Made by a program: the position numbers and the translations under genes. DNA of 64,000 nucleotides from Hymenobacter sp. BT559 (GTDB taxonomy: Bacteria > Bacteroidota > Bacteroidia > Cytophagales > Hymenobacteraceae), in NCBI RefSeq assembly GCF_016427535.1, contig NZ_JAELXV010000014.1, forward strand, positions 1 through 64,000, in the 5' to 3' direction. The notes below the pieces were generated by a model. The model was given only the letters and a program-made list of their open reading frames with translations, was not told where the DNA came from and ran no database searches. Below, piece after piece: positions 1 through 8,245 of this stretch. Within the stretch, counting starts at the first letter, position 1. Every line of letters starts with the position of its first letter.

Positions 1-678
1 CGGGCAGAATTGCGCGCCGCAGGCCACGCCGTCGGGCGCTATGCGTTGCGCACTTGGCTATGCCGCCGTGGCCTGCGGGCGCTGAGCACGCGACCGCACC
101 GTCCCCGCACTACCCTAGCCGACCCCGCAGCCGTCGTAGCCGAAAACCTGCTCCTGGGCCAGCCTGCGACTACCGCCCCCAATCAGGTCTGGGTGGGGGA
201 TATCACCTACCTGCCTCTGCTGGGCGGGCGCTGGTGCTATCTGGCGACCTGGCGTGATACCTGTTCGCGGCGCGTAGTCGGCTGGCACCTCGACCAGCCG
301 ATGCCCACCGAGCTGGTGCTCACGGCCCTGGAGCAGGCCCTGACGCTACGCCAGCCGGCTCCTGGCCTGATTATCCACGCCGACCGTGGCAGTCAATACA
401 CCAGCTTGGCGTGCCGGAAGCGCATTGAAAAAGCCCAGGCACTGGCCAGCTTTAGCCGGCCGGGCAATCCCTATGATAATGCCCAGGCCGAGGCCGGCTG
501 GAGCACACTCAAAATCGAATTGCTACCCCACGGCGGCGCGTTTGCCAGCCTCGAAGAGGCTCAATTGGAGGTGGCCTACTACCTCGACGCCTACTTCAAC
601 CTCGACCGCCGCCACTCCGCCCTGGGCTATCGCTCCCCGCACCAATTCGAACGCGACTGCCTAACCAGCTTATCTTAG
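1..678 (+). CDS. IS3-family transposase OrfB, 5' end outside window
   Basis: This is the DDE integrase half (OrfB) of an IS3-family transposase, which cuts and joins the ends of its insertion sequence. The frame is already open at base 1 (codons for R-A-E-L-R), so the gene begins outside the window and the TTG at position 10 is not the true start. A short helix-turn-helix-like N-terminal part is followed by the rve core: the first Asp in VGDITYL, the second in HADRGSQYTS, and the catalytic Glu in the NAQAEAGWSTLK stretch. The C-terminal FNLDRRHSALGYRSP segment is typical of the family. The usual upstream OrfA lies outside the window, so it cannot be said whether the element is active. Confidence 0.93.
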   Translation, partial: RAELRAAGHAVGRYALRTWLCRRGLRALSTRPHRPRTTLADPAAVVAENLLLGQPATTAPNQVWVGDITYLPLLGGRWCYLATWRDTCSRRVVGWHLDQPMPTELVLTALEQALTLRQPAPGLIIHADRGSQYTSLACRKRIEKAQALASFSRPGNPYDNAQAEAGWSTLKIELLPHGGAFASLEEAQLEVAYYLDAYFNLDRRHSALGYRSPHQFERDCLTSLS

Positions 679-683
679 CTCAC

Positions 684-708
684 TGTCCGTTTTTACTGGA
701 CCACCCCA
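684..708 (+). repeat. Probable right terminal inverted repeat of the IS3 element
   Basis: The bases just after the transposase stop, beginning TGTCCGTTTTTACTGG and ending ACCACCCCA, have the form of an IS3-family right end, whose partner would read TGGGGTGGTCC on the left. The left end is outside the window, so the match cannot be confirmed here. Confidence 0.6.
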
Positions 709-801
709 TACACACCCCCCACATAATCGACCCTCCTTTAACCTACCCTAGGTCAATAGCTAATGGTAGTCAATCCCCCTACCTCTTTATTTTCGCAGTC
801 G

Positions 802-1332
802 ATGAGGACTACGGCTCTTATAGGCTGGCTAGTATTTCTCTGCTTTGGCATATGCGCTTTTCAATCTTCTCCTTGGGCGCGCGTTTCGCTTAAACTAGCG
901 GGAACTGATCTAGATGACCGAGCTTCTGTGTTGCTTCCGTTCACTATCATACAAGCGGATAGCTCTTCCTCAAGCAAAGAGCTTGTAGCTAGAGACTCCG
1001 CTGGCTTCTATTCAGTTAGAACTTGGAACGTAATGGCAGGCGATGGGCTACACGACAGTCACCGCGAAAAGATATACGCCGAGTGTCTCCAACAAGTGGT
1101 AGGCCAAGGCGGCACGTTACAGAACCGTTTGCCTCTGACAGTTGACGGGTACAGAGGGATTGATTTCGTAGTTAATGACAGTCCAGTTGGCGCGAAGTCA
1201 GGCCACCTGTACTACGGGCGTTGCGTGGTAAGCGAGTACAAGGCTTATTTGCTCATTTTTCTTTCCTCCGATAGAAACCAACCTAGAAGCACGCAAGCCA
1301 AAACTTTTTTTGACTCCCTCACCCTGCGCTAA
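802..1332 (+). CDS. Hypothetical exported or membrane-anchored protein
   Basis: Family not recognised. From the ATG at 802 the protein is 176 residues and opens with a hydrophobic segment (TALIGWLVFLCFGICAF) that can be a signal peptide or single membrane anchor. An in-frame ATG 39 bases upstream at 763 would add 13 polar residues and hide that signal, so the later start is preferred. The rest is soluble with no clear repeats; the end (KTFFDSLTLR) resembles the tail of small Bacteroidota proteins that have a C-terminal FFxSLxL segment. It lies between the IS3 end and a lipoprotein gene. Confidence 0.6.
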   Translation: MRTTALIGWLVFLCFGICAFQSSPWARVSLKLAGTDLDDRASVLLPFTIIQADSSSSSKELVARDSAGFYSVRTWNVMAGDGLHDSHREKIYAECLQQVVGQGGTLQNRLPLTVDGYRGIDFVVNDSPVGAKSGHLYYGRCVVSEYKAYLLIFLSSDRNQPRSTQAKTFFDSLTLR

Positions 1333-1432
1333 AGACGGTAAGGGGCTAGTCTGAGCTCGACCGGACATTCGTTCTGAGAGGCAGCAACGCCCCTTTGCTG
1401 CTCATTCTTTATATAAGCAGCTATAGTCGAGT

Positions 1433-1472
1433 TTGTCACGTTTTCTAAACATTCGTTTAAGAAATGTGACAA
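1433..1472. terminator. Hairpin, possible terminator or repeat element
   Basis: Two 18-base arms (1433-1450 and 1455-1472) pair at 15 of 18 positions around the four-base loop ATTC. The outer part reads TTGTCACG...ATGTGACAA. It lies between two rightward genes. A partial relative (GTCACGTT...AAATGTGAC) occurs at 3098-3132, so it may be a dispersed palindrome rather than a dedicated terminator. Confidence 0.5.
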
Positions 1473-1581
1473 GCTCCAGAGGAAGCGTTGAATGCAGGTA
1501 CCCACTGGGTCCTTTTCGCAGACAGCGAATGCTGAGCTTATGATTCGACTGAGCATATGCTGAAAAGCTGTTTCTTGCTGT

Positions 1582-2148
1582 ATGAAACCTTTCGTTTTGC
1601 TGTTTTTAGCATTGCTGGCCGTTGCAGGCTGCACCTCGTCGAACCATCCAGCGTCAGAGTTGTCAGCGGTAAGTCAAGCCCCAGTTACCACGCCCGTGCT
1701 CCGGCGCACCTACTGGCCGCTGGACCATACTATCGACCGGTACGATACCTTGCTACCAGGGCGCGAACGCTATCGCGTACGGGTAGTTACAACCTGCCTC
1801 AACGATAGCGCGGTGGTCGATTCCATCACGGAAGATGCTGGCCCAGCACTAGCTATCTCGCACAATTACCAGAGTGACCTTACGATTGCTCAGGGCCAAC
1901 AGCTGTGGGCACACGCGCAACTAACCAAAACGCTCTTCAAAGACAATCCAGTAGCCCAAGAGCTTGGTCCTGTGCAGGAATGGGCACTCTCGCGTACCGC
2001 TTTTAGGCGGCATCAGCAGGGCCAATTCGTGTTTTACACCCGGTTAGGCATTCCTGATTCGGACATATTCATGGAAGCAGAAGTTGCCCTCTCGCCGCCG
2101 AATAGATTGCGTTTGCTAAATGTTCACCAACCAATACAGGAAGAATAA
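1582..2148 (+). CDS. Hypothetical lipoprotein
   Basis: A 188-residue protein of unrecognised family. The N-terminus has a short positive start, a hydrophobic stretch and the lipobox LAVAGC with Cys17, so it should be lipidated and held in a membrane facing the periplasm or the outside. After a Ser/Pro-rich linker there is a globular part with no motif known to me. It stands alone between a hairpin at 1433 and a dispersed repeat at 2200. Confidence 0.75.
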   Translation: MKPFVLLFLALLAVAGCTSSNHPASELSAVSQAPVTTPVLRRTYWPLDHTIDRYDTLLPGRERYRVRVVTTCLNDSAVVDSITEDAGPALAISHNYQSDLTIAQGQQLWAHAQLTKTLFKDNPVAQELGPVQEWALSRTAFRRHQQGQFVFYTRLGIPDSDIFMEAEVALSPPNRLRLLNVHQPIQEE

Positions 2149-2199
2149 ACTAGGATTTTGGGGGCAGTTGAGACTTGCGACTATTCACCCTCTGACCTA

Positions 2200-2260
2200 G
2201 AAAAAGTCACTTAACATAAAATTTCTTCTCGGACACGCCTTGGAATCAGTGCGGTTTTAC
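2200..2260 (+). repeat. Dispersed intergenic repeat, copy A
   Basis: About 60 bases that recur in inverted orientation at 55294-55354 and in shorter form at 2668-2707. The shared core includes AAGTCACTTAACATAA and then CTTGGAATCAGTGCGGTTTT. It is outside any gene. No coding potential or terminal inverted repeat was seen, so its nature is unknown. Confidence 0.65.
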
Positions 2261-2333
2261 TCATCTGCGCAACTGACTATCAACGTGGTACTTTTATGAG
2301 TTATAAGCGTCACTAACTATTCTCTTCAAAAGC

Positions 2334-2609
2334 ATGAGCTTTGTAGAAAAATATCCTAGACTGTGGAATTTCTTTGCAGCTTACTTCCCTGATGCTGATT
2401 TAGATAATCTAACTGATGAGGTTGTCGTGGCTGAATACAAATCGGAGATACAAGAGAGTGCTTTACAGCAAGTAGTAGCAGAATTGGATAAGCTGATAGT
2501 CGATACTTCGTGCTGGGAGCAAGCAGCTGATGACGCAAACCGCTATTTTGCTACTCAAGAGGAAAACTTAGCTTGGTTACGAATGGTCAGAAGAGAACTA
2601 GCAGGTTAG
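2334..2609 (+). CDS. CdiI-type immunity-like protein
   Basis: A 91-residue acidic protein that resembles the small CdiI-type immunity family of contact-dependent inhibition systems: an aromatic start (YPRLWNFFAAYFPDADLDNLTDE), a middle helix (LQQVVAELDKLI) and a C-terminal NLAWLRMVRREL. Proteins of this family bind and block a matching toxin domain in the cytoplasm. No polymorphic toxin gene is next to it, so it looks like an orphan immunity gene that protects against neighbours or has lost its partner. The assignment rests on overall pattern and length, not on a catalytic motif. Confidence 0.6.
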   Translation: MSFVEKYPRLWNFFAAYFPDADLDNLTDEVVVAEYKSEIQESALQQVVAELDKLIVDTSCWEQAADDANRYFATQEENLAWLRMVRRELAG

Positions 2610-2667
2610 TACCGGCTATAGTATCTCGCTTTTTACATTCTACAAACCACCGTTTACAACACGTAAA

Positions 2668-2707
2668 AGGGCTTCTCGGACAAGTCTGGAAATCGGTGCG
2701 GTTTTCA
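2668..2707 (+). repeat. Dispersed intergenic repeat, copy B (short)
   Basis: This stretch shares the core CTTCTCGGACA and then a diverged GGAATC-GTGCGGTTTT with the copy at 2200-2260. The preceding bases (2632-2666, ending CAACACGTAAAA) resemble the right arm of the hairpin at 20249-20286, suggesting a mosaic of old repeats. Confidence 0.5.
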
Positions 2708-3022
2708 TATATCGGATAGAATACCTGCTAGACCAAGCGTAGCTGCGCATTCCTGAACCCAGGTGAGGACACCAGCTTCCTGACTTGCGGTGGCCGTATG
2801 TAGGAGCACATAGATTTCTCGTTCGGACACTATTAGCAAGAAGTCTTCGTCCCACGCTATTGGCCCTGAAGCTGCATAGGCATAGCTCAGTCGATAGCCG
2901 CTGGCTTGTTGTTCTACCTGCACTAAAAACCAACGGGGAGCGAGTTGCAAGTGATGGGTGAGTTCCTCTAATTGAGGCAGCTTTAATGGTGTTGTAAAGA
3001 CGAAACCATATTCATATCCCAT
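2705..3022 (-). CDS. Small hypothetical protein
   Basis: A 105-residue soluble protein without signal peptide; family not recognised. It starts MGYEYGFVFTTPLKLPQL and contains a run of alternating hydrophobic and polar residues (WFLVQVEQQASGYRLSYAYAAS) that suggests beta strands, then a helix and the end LGLAGILSDI. It reads toward the immunity-like gene and sits in a region of lower GC with small accessory genes. Codon use looks coding, but no function can be given. Confidence 0.5.
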   Translation of the reverse strand: MGYEYGFVFTTPLKLPQLEELTHHLQLAPRWFLVQVEQQASGYRLSYAYAASGPIAWDEDFLLIVSEREIYVLLHTATASQEAGVLTWVQECAATLGLAGILSDI

Positions 3023-3044
3023 GACTACATATATACGGTATTGC

Positions 3045-3094
3045 CGAGTTTATAACATTAATTAAACCCACGTTCAATTAACGTTATAAACTCG
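3045..3094. terminator. Hairpin terminator downstream of leftward gene
   Basis: Arms 3045-3063 and 3076-3094 pair at 18 of 19 positions around a 12-base loop. It lies between the stop of the leftward gene at 3162 and the start of the leftward gene ending at 2705, in the right place to end the first transcript. Confidence 0.6.
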
Positions 3095-3161
3095 ACTGTC
3101 ACGTTGGGCGAGGCTCGTTTAGAAAATGTGACAAACACCAAATCCGTTCTGCATTCAACAT

Positions 3162-3587
3162 TCATTGGCAGAATGCGCGCAACGGGAGTACGATGGAGGG
3201 GCGCCTGTAACGGCTCATTTCAGGGCTCTTATCAACCGCAGGCACATGAAAAACCACGTACTGGCGCACACTTTCCTTCCACCGGTTGAGCAGCGCTGGC
3301 GACAGGGACTGTGCCGCTTGGTGGAGCGTCACGCCAGTAATGGCCTGAATGTGTCCACTGCTGTCAACCTGGCAAGCCAATTTAATAAATCCCCTTCCTC
3401 TTTGACAAAGCGCTGCCTGCTCCGAGGCCGAGAAGGCCTTTCGCCTGGCCTTAACCAAAGCGAGGGGGTCGGCTAGACGAACTTCATCTGGGTCTGCATA
3501 GGGCGTAGTAGCCGTTGTTTGTCCACGGGTGCGTTGCCAGCTACCCAGCACCCAGCAGAAAGTAAGGAGGACAGTGGCCAATCGCAT
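3162..3587 (-). CDS. Hypothetical secreted protein
   Basis: A 141-residue protein from the ATG at 3587, chosen because it starts a clear signal peptide (MRLATVLLTFCWVLGSWQRTRGQ); an upstream in-frame ATG at 3629 would bury it. The mature part has a CQVDSSGHIQAITGV segment, reminiscent of strands in TonB C-terminal-like domains, but the similarity is too weak for a call. Probably exported to the periplasm. A hairpin at 3045-3094 follows it. Confidence 0.55.
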   Translation of the reverse strand: MRLATVLLTFCWVLGSWQRTRGQTTATTPYADPDEVRLADPLALVKARRKAFSASEQAALCQRGRGFIKLACQVDSSGHIQAITGVTLHQAAQSLSPALLNRWKESVRQYVVFHVPAVDKSPEMSRYRRPSIVLPLRAFCQ

Positions 3588-4075
3588 ATTGTGAAAGATT
3601 GGGATAGACAGCTGCAGCACGCTCGGCAAAATACTAGGTTAGCCACCAGCCGCGTCGAAAAGTTAAAGTCCATTGGAAGGCCGGTTTTGCCACTTTACTT
3701 AAACGCACCTCCCTAAAACGTCTTTTCCTGTAAGTTTTAGGAAGGTGACGCTCGTTTTCAACGCGTGGCAAGCTGTCTCTAATAACAATGAGCAGTAGTA
3801 CGCTTGCTGGCCCACTACGTCAGGCTTCGCGTCGACTGTGGTCTCGATTGTGTACTCGGTCACTGTTGGCTTAGCAGTGTCCGCGGGATATGCTGCCAAA
3901 GACGGCGGTAGCCTGCTAGGGCCGCGTAGGATCCACAAAAAAGGGTGATAAATGTCACGGCCAAATTGTGTCAGCTGACGCCGTTTCTCGGCAGCAGGGC
4001 TGCCCAATTTTGCCTCGGCAACCAGGACCTCCCACGGTGGGAACGAGGGCTGCCGCAACCCTAACAACTCACCCC

Positions 4076-5506
4076 ATGCAAGCTGCCGCCAACAGTCCCA
4101 ACCAGCCCCTCTACTACCAGGATGCCACAGCGCTGGCCGCCCTCATCCGCACCAAGCAGGTAACGCCCCGCGAAGTGGTGCAGGCGCACCTTGACCGTAT
4201 CAGCGCCGTCAACCCCGCGCTCAACGCCCTCGTGACCCTGCTAGCCGACGAGGCCTTGCAAGCGGCCGACGCGGCCGGCCAAGCCGTGATGCGCGGCGCA
4301 GCCCTCGGACCCCTGCACGGCGTACCCTTCACGGCGAAGGACTCCATCGACACCGCCCAAGTACTCACGCAGCGTGGCTCGCCCATCTTCCGCGGCCGCA
4401 CCCCCGACACGGATGCGACCAGCGTAGCCCGCCTGAAACAAGCGGGCGCTATTCTACTAGCCAAGACCAACCTGCCGGAGTTCTCCTACTCTACCGAAAC
4501 CGATAACTTACTCACTGGCCGCTCTAATAACCCTTGGAATTTAGCGCGCACGCCCGGAGGGTCGAGCGGCGGCGAGTCGGCGGCCATTGCCGGGGGGCTC
4601 TCGCCGCTCGGGCTCGGTACTGACCTAGCCATCTCGGTGCGCGGGCCAGCCGCCAATACCGGCATTATCGGCTTCAAACCCACCCACGGGCGCATCCCCA
4701 TGACGGGTATTTGGCCCCGCGTGCCGCGCCGCAACTGGCACGTGGGCCCGATGGCGCGCAGCGTGCGCGACGTGGCCCTGGCGTATTCGCTGCTGGCCGG
4801 GCCCGACGGACTGGACGGCTTCGCCATTCTCCCGCCCCACTTCGATACGGGGGTAGGTGCGACCCCCAACCGGCCCCTGCGCGTAGGCTGGCTGGTAGCG
4901 CCGGGCTTTGGACCCATTGACGCGGAGGTAGCCGCTACCGTGCAGGCCGCAGCCGAGGCCCTGCACGGCGCCGGTTGCCTCGTGGAGCCGGTGCGCATTC
5001 CGGCCCTCGAGCAGGAGCATCCGCTGGACCTGTTTAATCAACTGCACGTGATGGAGCTAAAGCCAGCCTTTGCCGAAGCCACGGCGGGCCACGAAGCCGA
5101 GATGTTCGCCATTTCGAAGGCCATGCTAGGTACCCCCGACACGGCTCTGCAGGCTTACATCTTGGCCGAGCAAGCCGCCGAGCGGCTGCGCGATGGCTTC
5201 GCTGCCTACTTCCAGCGCTACGACGCGCTGCTGTGCCCCGTGCTGCCCCTGCCGGCCCATGCGCACGGGCTGTCCGAGCTGGTCATCAACGGGCAGACCG
5301 TGCCCGCGACCTACATTCAGAACGCGACCGTACCGCTTAACGTGACCGGGCTGCCAGGCTTGTCTATCCGCTTCGGCACCAGCCACGACGGGCTGCCCAT
5401 CGGCGTGCAACTGGTCGGCAACTGGTGGGCCGAATCGACCGTGCTGCACCTGGCGACGCTGCTGGAGTCGGTGAGCCCGGTGCGCGACCTGCACCCCACG
5501 CTCTAA
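4076..5506 (+). CDS. Amidase-signature hydrolase
   Basis: A 476-residue amidase of the amidase-signature family, which hydrolyses carboxylic amides with a Ser-cisSer-Lys triad. The triad is visible as Lys88 (FTAKDS), Ser163 in GGSSGGES and Ser187 (AISVRGPA), with spacings of 75 and 24 residues as in characterised members. The usual GTDxGGSIR is here GTDLAISVR, a mild departure. There is no GatB or GatC gene nearby and no signal peptide, so it is more likely a stand-alone cytoplasmic amidase than GatA. The start at 4076 removes an upstream low-quality extension and aligns with the normal family N-terminus. A strong terminator follows. Confidence 0.92.
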   Translation: MQAAANSPNQPLYYQDATALAALIRTKQVTPREVVQAHLDRISAVNPALNALVTLLADEALQAADAAGQAVMRGAALGPLHGVPFTAKDSIDTAQVLTQRGSPIFRGRTPDTDATSVARLKQAGAILLAKTNLPEFSYSTETDNLLTGRSNNPWNLARTPGGSSGGESAAIAGGLSPLGLGTDLAISVRGPAANTGIIGFKPTHGRIPMTGIWPRVPRRNWHVGPMARSVRDVALAYSLLAGPDGLDGFAILPPHFDTGVGATPNRPLRVGWLVAPGFGPIDAEVAATVQAAAEALHGAGCLVEPVRIPALEQEHPLDLFNQLHVMELKPAFAEATAGHEAEMFAISKAMLGTPDTALQAYILAEQAAERLRDGFAAYFQRYDALLCPVLPLPAHAHGLSELVINGQTVPATYIQNATVPLNVTGLPGLSIRFGTSHDGLPIGVQLVGNWWAESTVLHLATLLESVSPVRDLHPTL

Positions 5507-5560
5507 GCTAGCTCAACGCGTGGCGCGCGTGGTCCTGCGGCTCACAATAGGCTGTAAGCC

Positions 5561-5605
5561 AGCCACAAAAACCCTCCTAGGTTATCTAGGAGGGTTTTTG
5601 TGGCT
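5561..5605. terminator. Bidirectional terminator
   Basis: Perfect 20-base arms (5561-5580 and 5586-5605) around GTTAT. The stem carries A-runs and T-runs on its outer half, so it can work in both directions. It lies between the convergent amidase and Crp/Fnr genes. Confidence 0.9.
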
Positions 5606-5622
5606 AAGGCCCCCTTAGCATC

Positions 5623-6186
5623 CTACCGCCGCAAACGGCTCAGCGTCTCGCGCGACATACCCAGGTAGGAGGCGACCATGTGCAAGGGAACGCGGTTGAA
5701 TACCAAGGGATAGGTCTGCTGAAACTCCAAATATTTGGCCTCGGCCGGCGAGCTGATAAGCGAGAAAATGCGGCGCTGGCCGGCTTCAAAGCTGCGGGAA
5801 AGCAGTTGATCAGAAAACGCTTTCAGGGCCGGTATCTCGTGCATGAGTTCTTCCCAGACTGGTTTCGTCCACGTGATGACAGTGGTAGCCGCTAGCGCTT
5901 CCATATTGTACACCGAGGGCGTTTCGGTGCGGTAGCTTTCCTGGTCCATCAGCCACCAGTTCTCGACGGCAAACCTGAGGGTATGGTCGGTGCCATCCTC
6001 ACTGAACCGATAGAGTCGGCAGCAGCCGCTGGCAATAAAGCAGTGGAGCCGCCAGATTTCCCCTTCGTGCAGCAAAGATTGCCATTTGCGCAACTTCCGC
6101 ACGACGCTACGGGCACGCAGCAGGTCTATTTCTGCCTCGGTAAGAGCCGCCTGCTGGCGGATGTAGTGAGCAAATACCTCAAACAT
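5623..6186 (-). CDS. Crp/Fnr-family transcriptional regulator
   Basis: A 187-residue cytoplasmic DNA-binding protein of the Crp/Fnr superfamily. Residues about 20-115 form the cyclic-nucleotide-binding-like beta roll (LHEGEIWRLHCFIASGCCRLYRF, then DGTDHTLRF), followed by a dimer helix and a short C-terminal winged helix (VPLHMVASYLGMSRETLSRLRR). Bacteroidota have many members of this compact type; most do not keep the cAMP-contact residues, and none are evident here. The effector and targets are unknown. It is convergent with the amidase gene and is not clearly linked to the replication genes upstream of it. Confidence 0.92.
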   Translation of the reverse strand: MFEVFAHYIRQQAALTEAEIDLLRARSVVRKLRKWQSLLHEGEIWRLHCFIASGCCRLYRFSEDGTDHTLRFAVENWWLMDQESYRTETPSVYNMEALAATTVITWTKPVWEELMHEIPALKAFSDQLLSRSFEAGQRRIFSLISSPAEAKYLEFQQTYPLVFNRVPLHMVASYLGMSRETLSRLRR

Positions 6187-6349
6187 AAACGTAAAAAGAG
6201 AGCAGCAGCGAGCAGGCCATAGAATAGCTCAACCGGCTTGGCTAATTCAAGCGCTAGATGGGCTCAAATGCCACCGATACTAGGTAGTTTATAATAGCAC
6301 AAGGGCCATAAAACACGCTAAATACTATTATATACTAGTTGATTAGCAG

Positions 6350-6514
6350 TTAGTTAGCGGCCCAAATAGCCGGGAATGTACTCTTCAGTAGCGCCATGGT
6401 AGCCGCCGCTACATTTTCGCCTGGTTTGGCCTTCGTTTCGAGGTAGCGTAGAATGATATGGTCGTGATTGCTCGCCTTTGTGGTTGTGTCACCCCCTTTT
6501 TGTAGTCGTATCAC
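6350..6514 (-). CDS. Possible 54-residue protein in the origin region
   Basis: A short frame with a GTG start (6512-6514) runs to a TAA at 6350-6352. Its middle (RYLETKAKPGENVAAATMALL) looks like a real peptide rather than random sequence. The first codons lie over an inverted copy of the iteron. It could be a small copy-control protein or the tail of a decayed gene. No family is recognised and the case is weak. Confidence 0.25.
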   Translation of the reverse strand: MIRLQKGGDTTTKASNHDHIILRYLETKAKPGENVAAATMALLKSTFPAIWAAN

Positions 6515-6900
6515 ATAGCTAAAAATCGTCGAAAACAGCCACTATTGAACGCATAAGGGATTTTTCTCCATAATGCGACTACAAAAAGGGGGCGTGCCCC
6601 CAGGTGGTAGACTACTCAACGTACCCTGCTCTTTCCCAAACCTTTGAAATCAAAACTCCTAAAATAAACTAGCTGTTTATTTTCTTTATAAACTTTACTA
6701 GTTTACGGGTGTCATAACTAATTGATTTTCAAATATTAACGAGGCCATACGACTACAAAAAGGGGGCGACACGACTACAAAAAGGGGGCCATACGACTAC
6801 AAAAAGGGGGCGACACGACTACAAAAAGGGGGCGAAAGCATGGTGATGCGACTACAAAAAGGGGGTATCACGACTACAAAAATAAAAACTTGTAGTCGTA
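6492..6900 (+). other. Iteron array, probable plasmid replication origin
   Basis: The 18-base repeat ACGACTACAAAAAGGGGG occurs at 6749, 6771, 6793 and 6815, each 22 bases apart (two helical turns), then at 6848 (GC in place of AC) after a 33-base step, and in a degenerate form at 6870. An inverted partial copy lies at 6890-6900, and two outlying copies at 6492-6510 (inverted) and 6575-6592 (direct). An AT-rich stretch at 6660-6740 precedes the main array and could be the unwinding element. The array ends about 50 bases before the Rep gene, as in iteron-controlled plasmids. No clear DnaA box was found. Confidence 0.88.
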
Positions 6901-6952
6901 TCGATTATTTGCACCTATTTTTGGGTATCCTTACCGATAGCCCGACTTTTTT

Positions 6953-8107
6953 GTGGAAACAACTCCAACAATATCTGCCAATCCGCTGGTCGTGCAGCAC
7001 AATGCGTTAGTCAATGCCAAGTTTGACTTGAACACGCACGAAGCCCGGCTATTTCTCGCGCTACTAGCGCGGCTGCAACGCACAGATTCAACATTCAGCA
7101 AGTGTCAGCTGCTGGTACGTGAGATTGTGCCAAATACCGGCAGCAACAATGTGTATGACCAGGTACGACGGATGCTGAAAGACTTCGCTAGTCGCACACT
7201 GACTATCGAGAAGCTGAGTGCCGACGGCCGCCCGCTAAAGAAACCTAGTTTTACAGTCATTCCTCTGCTAGCTTATGCGACCTACCTAGAAGGGGAAGGT
7301 ATGATTGAAGCGCAATTCAATGACCTGCTCCTACCCTACTTGCTGGAGCTGCGTGACAACTTCACCAAGGCCCAGCTAGCGGAGTTGTTAAAACTGAAAA
7401 GCGCTAGTTCCTATCGCATTTATTGGTTGCTACGTGAGTATGGCGCTTTTGGGAAGCGCACTATCCGCCTTGATGAGCTAAAAGCCATACTGGGACTGGA
7501 CAAGGAGTACGACCGGTTTAACAACTTTCGCGCTCGCATACTTGACCGCGCTCAGGCAGAACTGGCCGCCACCGATTTGCCATTCACCTACGAAGCCATC
7601 AAGCAAGGTCGAGAGGTAGTAGAAATCAAATTTTCGTTTAAGCCTGTTTCAACGAGCCAGCCTGCCACTGCATCAAGCAACGACTATAGCGAGTGGGAAG
7701 CCGCGGTATTGGGGGTCGGAGTGTCTGCGGCTAGTTTACCGCTTATCCAAGCCCGCTTAGCTGCAGGCGACTATGACCTCGGCTACGTGCGCTATGTCTT
7801 GGATACTGTGAAAAGTCAGGTTCGGACGGGAAAAATTAAGAAGGAAGGTGGGGCTGTATTCAAAGCACTGACGGATGGCTATTTGCTACCAGAGTATCAG
7901 CAGAAGCTCAACGCTAGCACTACTAAGAAGAAAGTCAATCCTGCTTTAACTGCTCAGCGTAAAAAGCTCCTGAGTGAACTCGAAGATGCTCAAAACAGCC
8001 TGAAATTTGTTCAAACAGCTGTCATATATAATGACGATACTAGGCCAGTAGCCCTAGCTGAAGTACAAGCAAAAATTAATCAGCTACAGGAACAATTATC
8101 CGCTTAG
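6953..8107 (+). CDS. Rep_3-family plasmid replication initiator
   Basis: A 384-residue initiator of the Rep_3 (RepB/RepE-like) superfamily. The first winged helix is in residues about 10-115 (NPLVVQHNALVNAKFDLNTH, ARLFLALLARL), the second in about 120-230 (FTKAQLAELLKLKSASSYRIYWLLREY and LGLDKEYDRFNNFRARILDRAQ), a sequence order typical of iteron-binding Rep proteins. A lower-complexity C-terminal part rich in Lys and Gln follows. The start is a GTG at 6953; no in-frame ATG gives a full N-terminus. The protein should bind the iterons just upstream, open the origin and limit its own expression. Its presence makes this window a plasmid or an integrated plasmid. Confidence 0.92.
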   Translation: METTPTISANPLVVQHNALVNAKFDLNTHEARLFLALLARLQRTDSTFSKCQLLVREIVPNTGSNNVYDQVRRMLKDFASRTLTIEKLSADGRPLKKPSFTVIPLLAYATYLEGEGMIEAQFNDLLLPYLLELRDNFTKAQLAELLKLKSASSYRIYWLLREYGAFGKRTIRLDELKAILGLDKEYDRFNNFRARILDRAQAELAATDLPFTYEAIKQGREVVEIKFSFKPVSTSQPATASSNDYSEWEAAVLGVGVSAASLPLIQARLAAGDYDLGYVRYVLDTVKSQVRTGKIKKEGGAVFKALTDGYLLPEYQQKLNASTTKKKVNPALTAQRKKLLSELEDAQNSLKFVQTAVIYNDDTRPVALAEVQAKINQLQEQLSA

Positions 8108-8122
8108 CTAGCAGAATTATAT

Positions 8123-8210
8123 ACAAACAAACAGCACCCTCTTTTGCACGTGGTTTTACACCTTAAAATAAGTGTAAAACCACGTGCAAAAGAGGGTGCT
8201 GTTTGTTTGT
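8123..8210. terminator. Exceptionally long perfect inverted repeat between rep and par genes
   Basis: Arms 8123-8161 and 8172-8210 are perfect complements over 39 bases, with the 10-base loop CTTAAAATAA. It lies between the convergent rep and partition genes and can serve as a bidirectional terminator. Its length is well beyond what termination needs, so a role in plasmid maintenance is possible. Confidence 0.85.
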
Positions 8211-8245
8211 GTAATTGGGTGTTAAAACGAACCTATTTATAGGTG

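Noticed and set aside
3699..4067. 122-residue frame on the minus strand overlapping the amidase leader
   Set aside because: It has no signal or domain and its composition looks random. The region is better explained as the leader of the amidase gene.
4076..5506. GatA subunit of the tRNA amidotransferase
   Set aside because: No GatB or GatC gene is adjacent and the GGS block is changed to AIS, so a general amidase is more likely.
6749..6882. Regular repeats as a CRISPR array
   Set aside because: The 18-base repeats are separated by only 4 bases, far too short for spacers, and sit before a Rep gene. They are iterons.
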